Assembly (NCBI GenBank): GCA_031213475.1
Contig: JARUPZ010000019.1
Location: 4,753,896-4,817,895, forward strand
Direction: 5' to 3'
DNA from: Nereocystis luetkeana
Taxonomy: Eukaryota; Sar; Phaeophyceae; Laminariales; Laminariaceae
DNA length: 64,000 bases
Under the pieces are notes generated by a model, which was not told the origin of the DNA, ran no database searches, and saw nothing but the letters and a program-made list of their open reading frames with translations. Every line of letters begins with the position of its first letter. The stretch's first letter is position 1. Positions 57,057 to 64,000 of this stretch are shown here, piece by piece. Made by a program: the position numbers and the translations under genes.

Positions 57057-57447
57057 GTCCGTCGTATTGGTAAAAGGTTAACCAACCGCCTACCTAATCT
57101 AAGCCTTTTAACACTCTCCCCGCCTAGAACGGACCGTATATACGGGGTGACGTGCCACCAACACGCGGTTCCAGTTTTTGGGGATCCAGTAGTATTTTTT
57201 CAGATTCTTGACATGAGGAAAGTCGTTTTCTTTACAAAGCATTTTTCGTGGTGGACGTGAGATTCGAACTCAACACCAACGACCCATGTCCTGCCGATGA
57301 TGCCATTCGTTAAGGTCTCAGTCAGAGGGACTACTGGTAAAAGGGTAACCAATCGCCTACCCAATCTAAGCCTTACAACACTCTCCCCCCTTGGAACGGA
57401 TACGGGTCGACGTGCGACCAACAAGCGGTTCCAATTTTTGGGGGTGA
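57057..57447. repeat. Duplicated segment with a tRNA-like module between
   Basis: 57057-57184 and about 57318-57447 share ggtaaaaggttaaccaa or ggtaaaagggtaaccaa, cctaatctaagcctt or cccaatctaagcctt, aacactctcccc and gcggttccaRtttttggg. Between them, on the minus strand at about 57310-57258, box A-like TGGCATCATCGG and box B-like AGTTCGAATCTC suggest a tRNA-derived module or tRNA relic. Confidence 0.6.
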
Positions 57448-57449
57448 GT

Positions 57450-60030
57450 TTTCCGCCACCGCATGGCCGGGATGTGATTGAGGGGGGCACCCTCGCTGAA
57501 AAACACGACGCGACGGCGCGACACTTGTGGTGCTGCGAGGTGCGTGGTTCGGGAGAGCGGCATTGACGCGCCTGTTCTCTGCCCCAGGCTGAGGGGAGCG
57601 GCGTTGGAGGCGCGGGCTCCCGACGACGCCAGGGGGGAGGCCCGGGGGCTCCCCGGTGAAATAAGTGAGGCTGAGTCGCTGCGTCGGTCCGAAGTACGGG
57701 GCAACGCGCGGGGCGATGTACACATGACGTGAAACTATACCGGGTAGCTGGTACTACAGCACCAGTAAGAGTAGGTAAACTACATGAGGAGCATCGTAGC
57801 CATTGCAACATACATGCATGCATAATACGTGGGTAATGCGAAGTCGTTGTGTACAAAACTGCCAGATTTGTAGACAACTCTCCACGTAGCTCTTTAGACT
57901 ACGTACACATACCGTATACTCGTACTCGTGTATCAGTACGTACATAGCACGCGAGAAAGCAGTATCTTGCCAACCTTGCAAACATGAAGTGAGTTCGATT
58001 TTTTTTTTCCCATGCAGAAATACGTATGATATGTAGAACACATACGTACATGTATGATACCTGGTACTCATGTATGCAGAGAATATACGAGCTGCTGACG
58101 GTGTCGAGTGTCGAACCGCGTGTGGCGCGGGCAACATGTCGCAGGTGAGAAATAAAGCACTCCCTGCTGTGCTGGGGGTACCCAACAACCGTGGTGGTTC
58201 GCCACACACACACTCCGCGCGACTGGCCGCTTGGTGTATCGTTGTCCGCGCATGATTTTTTTTTTTTCTGTTGCAGACGAGGGTGTTTGTTGTTTACGGC
58301 TGGCTAGCTACTACTCTGTGGTTAGGGGCTCCGACCCACCCTAGGGTCACCGTCTTCAGACGATGGCCGGTGTCATGTGGCGGGAGCTGGCCAGGCGTGT
58401 GATGTAAAAACAATTGGCCGATGGTGTGCACAAAACAGAAGACAACAAATCTCCATCGGTCTCGAATGGCAGTTTTTTTTTCAGGTTAGGGAGGATACCG
58501 TAGGACGCCGCCGGCAAGCGCTCGCCCCCTACCATGGATCCACCTGATATCTTCGAGGCCGTCATCTATATTCGTTGGCCTTGCCGGACACCGGGTGGGT
58601 TAGCCGTGGGCTGACTCTATGTTGAGATCGAGCGTCGACCGTCGCACGAGCTGATTTTGATCAGAGGATTGATAATGTGCAACGAGAAAAACAAATTATG
58701 CCGCTTGCAGCCGTTGGATAAAAAAGAAGAAATCATTTTTTTTTTCTCTTTTTCCCCACAGCGGCAGTACGAGGATATTTTCGGCTGTTCTTTGAAAGCA
58801 ATATTTTTGGAAGAAAACTTTTTGACTTCGCGTTTCCATTGGCGGGGGTGACAGTTGTTGTTTTTTATTTCATGAATATGCGCTCTGGTAATTGAAACTC
58901 CATACGAGTACGTATGGAGAATGAAACCACGACGGCCCAATTATTCGAGGTTTACGACTACAAGAACAGGTATCATGTTCTGAGAAAAAAATATGATATC
59001 ACAGCTTCCTTTTTTGACTTCTTGAAAATCTACCAAGTACGTGGCTACTCGGAATAAGATAACGTCTTATGAATAATGTGTGTTTAACGTTTCCCGGTTT
59101 AACGTTTCCAGGTACAACAGGTATGTTGAGTTGTCCGTGTTTGTGCGTGCAATATGACATAATACATGCATGCGACCTCCCGATATCCTGAACCGGAACG
59201 TACCCTACAACAGAGATCGCGGATACTTCGTCCACCCTAGATTGCAATGGCAGCCACGCATCGTAGATCGTACGGTAGATGCTCCGCGAGGTGGGTCTGT
59301 TGATGGTTTCTGACCCAGAGGGACTAAATCAGGTCTGACACAGGCGCCGCTGTCGCTGCCCTCTGTTTCGTGCGGTTGCTTTGCTCAACGTCGACGCAGT
59401 GTTGATCCGATTCCCAGTGACGTAGTTGCTGGAGTCTGTCACGACAATTACATTTGAAAGGCAAGAACCGGCCGATTAACCAAAAACAGGGATACTCGTT
59501 CCGATGGGAGTCAAAAACAGGTATTGACCCTCCGTGATTCTCTCATTGTTTCTTTTTATCCTTCTTCCTTCCTGTCCATTTTATGACAGGAGTCTTGTGG
59601 CGTGCCACGTGGGTGGATGACGAGCCTGCTTTGCTTTTTTCGCATTGTCTGACGCATCCTTTCGGGTCCGGGGGTGGGGCATGGTTGACGGAAGCAGAAC
59701 GGAGACGGCAGACAGGGTAGCAAGGTACCAGACCGACTCGTAGGTAGAATCTGTCTGTGCTACTGTTAATAGTACCACCAACTGCTGTGGCTGCCTGGAG
59801 GATGCTTTTCGTTTTTTTCGTTGTGCGTCGTACGGTTTGCCTGTCATTTCCCTTGATTCTTAGTCTTACTCTGTTTATATAGGGGTGTTGTTCCTTTAGC
59901 TCGTCCTGTGTTGTCTGCCACATCCCGTACGGGGGCAAGACACTTTTTTCTTCACTTTTTTTCTCGTTTTATTTGCTTTGATTTTCCTTTCGTTTTCTCT
60001 CTTTCACAGAATGTGTTTGTCGTGTCTGTC
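57450..60030. other. No gene recognised
   Basis: The GC-rich patch 57450-57730 is open on several frames but none contains a known motif. The rest is AT-rich with scattered TACGTACGTA and one TACCTGGTAC (about 58060). Confidence 0.4.
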
Positions 60031-60034
60031 GTAT

Positions 60035-60215
60035 TCAGGACGATGACATGACATTGCATTGTCTACTCTGCTTGCTGCATAACAATGAAGTATCTCTGTG
60101 GCGTGTGGTCTTGTGACCACAGAGCTTGCACCTCTCTAGGAGTGAAGAATCGGCAAGGACACCGGTTGTGCTGGATGTCGACCGGTAGAAAGAATGGGTC
60201 AATGCGAAGAACACA
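60035..60215 (-). repeat. Dispersed repeat, inverted copy of the GTCGACATCCAG family
   Basis: Complement of the family: gcattgtctactctgcttgc, tgtgaccacagagcttg, gtgctggatgtcgaccggta. A further partial copy lies at about 62085-62190. Confidence 0.65.
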
Positions 60216-60799
60216 CCCGCACAGACCGGAAACGAGCCAAAACGTACCCCACAAACCGTCACGAGATTGATTGGCCGAAGGACACATGATACATACCCGG
60301 ACAATGACACAATGATCTACTAGTACACATGCTGGCGGCTAAATATATACCTCGACGTATTTAGGTTCAGTTTGGAGGGCCCAGTCTGCTGGATGGGGTC
60401 AGGTCTGGGTTGGGTCAGGGTGCCAAGCGGGAGCGGGGTCCTTTAGCAGCAGAGTTCTGGTGGCAAGCGCGTGTTTTTTATCAGTACCTGGTTTCAGCGT
60501 GTAAATAGTTGTTTACAAGAGTAGTGCAGCAGTTGTATATACCACATACCGGCATGTGATACATGAGTTGCATGGGTTATACGTACTTGTAACTACGAAT
60601 GTGCAGACGCATGTACTCAGGTGCGCACGATGGTTGAACAGAGTGACGGTGGAAGGTGATAGCGCTCGGAAGAAAAAGAAATAATCGAAGAGCAGCAGCA
60701 GCTGCAGTAAAACACAGACCAGACTATAGGCACGAAACAATTAAACCAAAAACAGCCAAAATAGCCATATCTACTGTAGGTGTACCTGTGTCACCATGC

Positions 60800-61900
60800 T
60801 GTTATGATACTGCTTTGAATGAGGCCGAAGGCCGAAAAGCCGGTAACTGCCTGGATCCAGGTATTGGGACCGTACTTGTAGTACTTCGGAGGTGTCTCAT
60901 AGCTTGATTTTTTTTCTCAGCGAGGCACGAGTCTCGTTCTCAGTCTCTCATCGTGCACGAAAGGAACAAAGCTGCTCTTCTTCTATTCCTAAGCAAGCAG
61001 CACCACGTGAGTGCCAACGAGTACCCGCTCAATAGGCAAACCTAACAAGCGATACAAAGTGCCCAGATCTTGAACTTAACAAGTGGCGCCGTAGCCTTGC
61101 CGTTCAGAGGTGTGGGAGTGGGTTTTGAGGAGTCGCATCTTCGACTCATGTTCTACCTCGTGCAATCGGGGTTTCCATGATTTTTCCGTAAGTCTGCATG
61201 TACGGCTCATCAGAAGGGGCTAGTGTTATGGTACTGTTTTGAATGAGGCCGAAAGGCCAGTAACTACCTGGGTTCCGGTTGGGATCTTATTTGTAGTACT
61301 TGGCAGTCGTCTCTTGATGGAAAACCGGGGTTTCCCACGCGAGGCACGAGCCTACCTCTCAGTCGCTAATCGTGCACGAAAGGAATAGAGCTGCTCTTCT
61401 TTAGCAAACAACACACATGAGTCCCAACGAGTACCCGCTCAATAGGCAAAACTTAACAAGCCATATAAAGTGTCCCGACCTTGAACTTAACAAGTGGCGT
61501 CGTAGCCTTGCCGTTCAGAGGTGTGGGAGTGGGTTTTGAGGAGTCGCATCTTCGATTCATGTTCTACCTCGTGCTATCGGGGTTTCCACGAATTTGCCGT
61601 AAGTCTGCATGTACGGCTCATCATAATGGGCTAGTGTTATGGTACTGTTTTGAATGAGGCCGAAAGGCCGGTAACGACCTGGGTTCCGGTTGGGGTCGTA
61701 TTTGTAGTTCTTGGCAGTCGTCTCTTGATGTAAAACCAGGTTTCTCCATGCGAGGCACGAGCCTTCCTCTCAGTCGCTAATCGTGCACGAAAGGATTCAA
61801 GCTGCTCTTCTTTAGCAAACAGCACACATGGGCCCCAACGAGTACCTGCTCAACAAGCAAAACCTAACAAGGAATACAAAGTGTCCCGACCTTGAACTTA
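60800..61900 (+). mobile_element. TRIM-like tandem array: LTR-leader-LTR-leader-LTR
   Basis: Three direct repeats starting TGTTATG: 60800-61081 (282 bp), 61224-61492 (269 bp) and 61635-61900 (3' end cut just before ACA). The first two end CTTAACA. Two nucleotides after each complete one lies TGGCGCCGTAGCC or TGGCGTCGTAGCC, a primer-binding-site-like sequence. The two spacers are exactly 142 bp. Before the next repeat comes a purine-rich stretch (agaaggggctag or ataatgggctag), in the place of a polypurine tract. There is no coding sequence. LTRs with only a PBS and PPT between them define TRIM elements, which are known to form such tandem arrays. Confidence 0.78.
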
Positions 61901-64000
61901 GCAGCCTCAAAAACAGGTACGATGTCCATTCGGCCAATCATGGGGGTCGTGGGGGGTGTTTTTTACTTGATTTTAGTATGTACCTTGAAAGTGAAAACGG
62001 ACCAGGTATTACCTGTTTTCGGCTATTCAAACTTATTATCCCCGAATCCCCTCCTTCTCAACGTTTTAGGTCCAAAAGTTTGTGACCACTGAGCTTGCGC
62101 CTCTGTACGTAGTTTGTACTATTAATAACTGTAGGATGAACAACCAGAACGGACACTGACTGGGTGTGCTGGATGTCGATGGGAAGAAATCACAATGGCG
62201 ATAACACGCAACACTATCTGCGCGGCGGTTACTTTGATAATTTAGTATACCAGGTAACTAACATGGATTTTCGGAGTGAGATGATGTTCTCGCATTAACC
62301 CACTTCCCTGAAATCCTGCCTGTCTGTGGTACAGGCTGTAACAAAAATGCATCTCTATGGGAGAAAACGAACAATTACGAAACAGCGCACGCGACAGTAT
62401 CATACCAGTCCGGGAGGGAAACGGCACCAACGAGCTGTGGTATACCATCCCGTATCACTTGCAATCAATGAATACATATCTGGCACATAAATTCCTTGTA
62501 ACCCGAGCCACTGCGGTTTCGCGAAGGGGTGTGCCGTGCAACGCAACCTTCATCATAAACTTATTTTTTAAAAGTATAAAACCTTACGGCTTGCATGTCA
62601 CACGCGCATGCACACAAAAACGTCAGGAGACAGCACTTCCACCCCTCGACAGACAGCAACTCTGCCTTGATATGCCTTGACTGACACCAAACCACTAGGT
62701 TGCAGTGTGAAACACTCGGCCCCACACCCCTGACAGCGCGCGTTTTGCCTTGTTTAACATGTCTCGTGACATCTTTGCATGCACACGTCACACAGATGTG
62801 CGAATGTTTCTGCATACTTCAAGTGGAAGTTCCACCCTGCCGCGATACCTGGTATGAATTTCCCATCGAGGTGGACGTTGTTCCTCGATCAGCGTTATTC
62901 CACGAATTACACATACCTGGTATCACTGATCCCCAGCTCATGATCTAGATATTTCAGGGCAGATACAGTCACGATCCTATGATCTACAAGGTCTCCCTCC
63001 AGACGCAAGGCTTGAGTACAGTATTCGATTGTTACCTCATTTCACCAGTATTGTTTAGTGAAAGGAGCGTTGCGTAGTGCGTGGACTTACTTAACTGTAT
63101 ATACGTATCTTGATACAAAACAATCAGGGCGCAGAATGAGAAGTGTGACAGACGCCTAACTTGGTCTACAGTAGCTCTTAACTGCATTAGGCTACAGCCT
63201 TGACTTGTTTACAGTCTTCAAACAACAGTTTTTCTTGGGATCCTACTCCCTAGCTAGCGATGCGCGTCAGCGTAGACCTGTGGGAGGGGGGGTAGTTATT
63301 GTGTCACTATGAACCAGCTGCCAGGTATATACTACTGCTGTAGTAATGAACGAAGAACCACCGTCAAATATATACCAGGTATCAACAGGAGTATTATACA
63401 GCGCAGTATGCTACCTGGTACCTGGTATTAAGGTTAGGATATCACCCATTATTCCGTACCAGGTACGAGGGTACGTACCGGTATTAATAGTACGTATGTG
63501 CTGTACACTGTACATCAGCTTTCCTGATTTGAATACCTTGGTACTTGGTATGTTCTCACTCTGCTTCCAAAAACTGCTATTATACTGCTGTACAGCAGCA
63601 GCACGCGTACAGAAGACGTGCTGAGTTTGCGCTTCGAGAACACAAGAAACACTCTCCGAAAACCAAGCCGCAGAGTCTCCCAGCCACATCAAATCACACC
63701 GAGGTCTCCAAGGGTAGAGCTTGCAGGGCTCTGTAGTCTGTAGGTGCTGTTGTTCCTGTGTTCGCGGCTTCGCTTGCAGGCCGAAGGAGCACTGCCATAG
63801 ATGTCGTCCGAGTCGAAATCGGTTGTGATTTCGTCATGGACGGTGATAAAACGACACCAAGAAAACCACACACCGAACACACACACGACGCACACACCGG
63901 AAGCAAGTCGAGAAGGATAGTAAACTCGACCTATAATCCGATTTTGATTAAACTTTTCCCACATGCACCCCCCTCCACCTGACCCTGAGATACGTCGTCG
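61901..64000. other. No gene recognised
   Basis: 61905-62190 has similarity to the dispersed repeat at 50930-51280 and to the GTCGACATCCAG family (gtgctggatgtcgatgggaa). TACCAGGTA/TACCTGGTA motifs occur at about 62250, 62848, 62920, 63370, 63411-63429 and 63460. The rest shows only short open frames. Confidence 0.45.

Noticed and set aside
57200..57877. 225-codon minus-strand ORF
   Set aside because: It overlaps the duplicated segment and the tRNA-like module, and shows no domain or codon pattern of a gene.
1..64000. Bacterial defence island, operon or prophage
   Set aside because: Spliceosomal introns, SINE, LINE and Copia sequences, and the lack of tightly packed ORFs show eukaryotic nuclear DNA.

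Overview
This window looks like a TE-saturated stretch of a eukaryotic nuclear genome. The host gene has spliceosomal introns with GT-AG ends. There are Copia, LINE, SINE-like and DNA-transposon sequences everywhere, and no bacterial-style operons. The only convincing host gene codes for a DUF2993/LmeA-type protein, a family known from cyanobacteria, actinobacteria, plants and algae. Together with GC-rich, Ala/Gly-rich exons and GTGAG/GTGCG donors, this makes a photosynthetic stramenopile (for example a brown alga) my best guess. That is an inference, not a demonstration.

Layout. 1-5.7 kb: palindromic MITE-like repeats, a three-copy unit that includes a long hairpin, and a decayed LINE. 5.7-21.2 kb: one host gene of five exons on the plus strand, all four introns phase 0, 504 codons in total. 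Its last intron (9.8 kb) holds an essentially intact 6,481-bp Ty1/copia element on the minus strand (13174-19654). That element has two 298-bp LTRs that read identical and a 5-bp target duplication, and it sits inside an older repeat. The same intron also holds a relic hAT-like element, a 1.1-kb-family repeat and several repeats that end in poly-C tracts. 21.3-36 kb: mostly unrecognised sequence, two minus-strand LINE relics, a SINE-like copy and small duplications. 36-46 kb: 1.1-kb repeats, a TIR-bounded element carrying a helix-turn-helix gene relic and inserted in an ACT microsatellite, two families of tRNA-derived SINEs, and a palindromic GAGTA array. 46-57 kb: another LINE relic and two hAT-like non-autonomous elements with verified 8-bp target duplications and huge GGGTC arrays, plus three more members of the 1.1-kb family. 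57-64 kb: a tandem LTR-leader-LTR-leader-LTR array that looks like a TRIM element, and otherwise unrecognised sequence.

How things fit together. The host gene is the only likely functional cellular gene. Almost everything else is mobile-element sequence in nested layers: copia in a poly-C repeat in an intron; a hAT-like element in a 1.1-kb repeat; SINEs in a 1.1-kb repeat; a SINE in a TIR element in a microsatellite. The most unusual single observation is in the otherwise intact copia polyprotein. It is interrupted once, in frame, by UAG in the context UAG-CAG-CCA, which fits the known leaky-readthrough context UAG-CAR-YYA.
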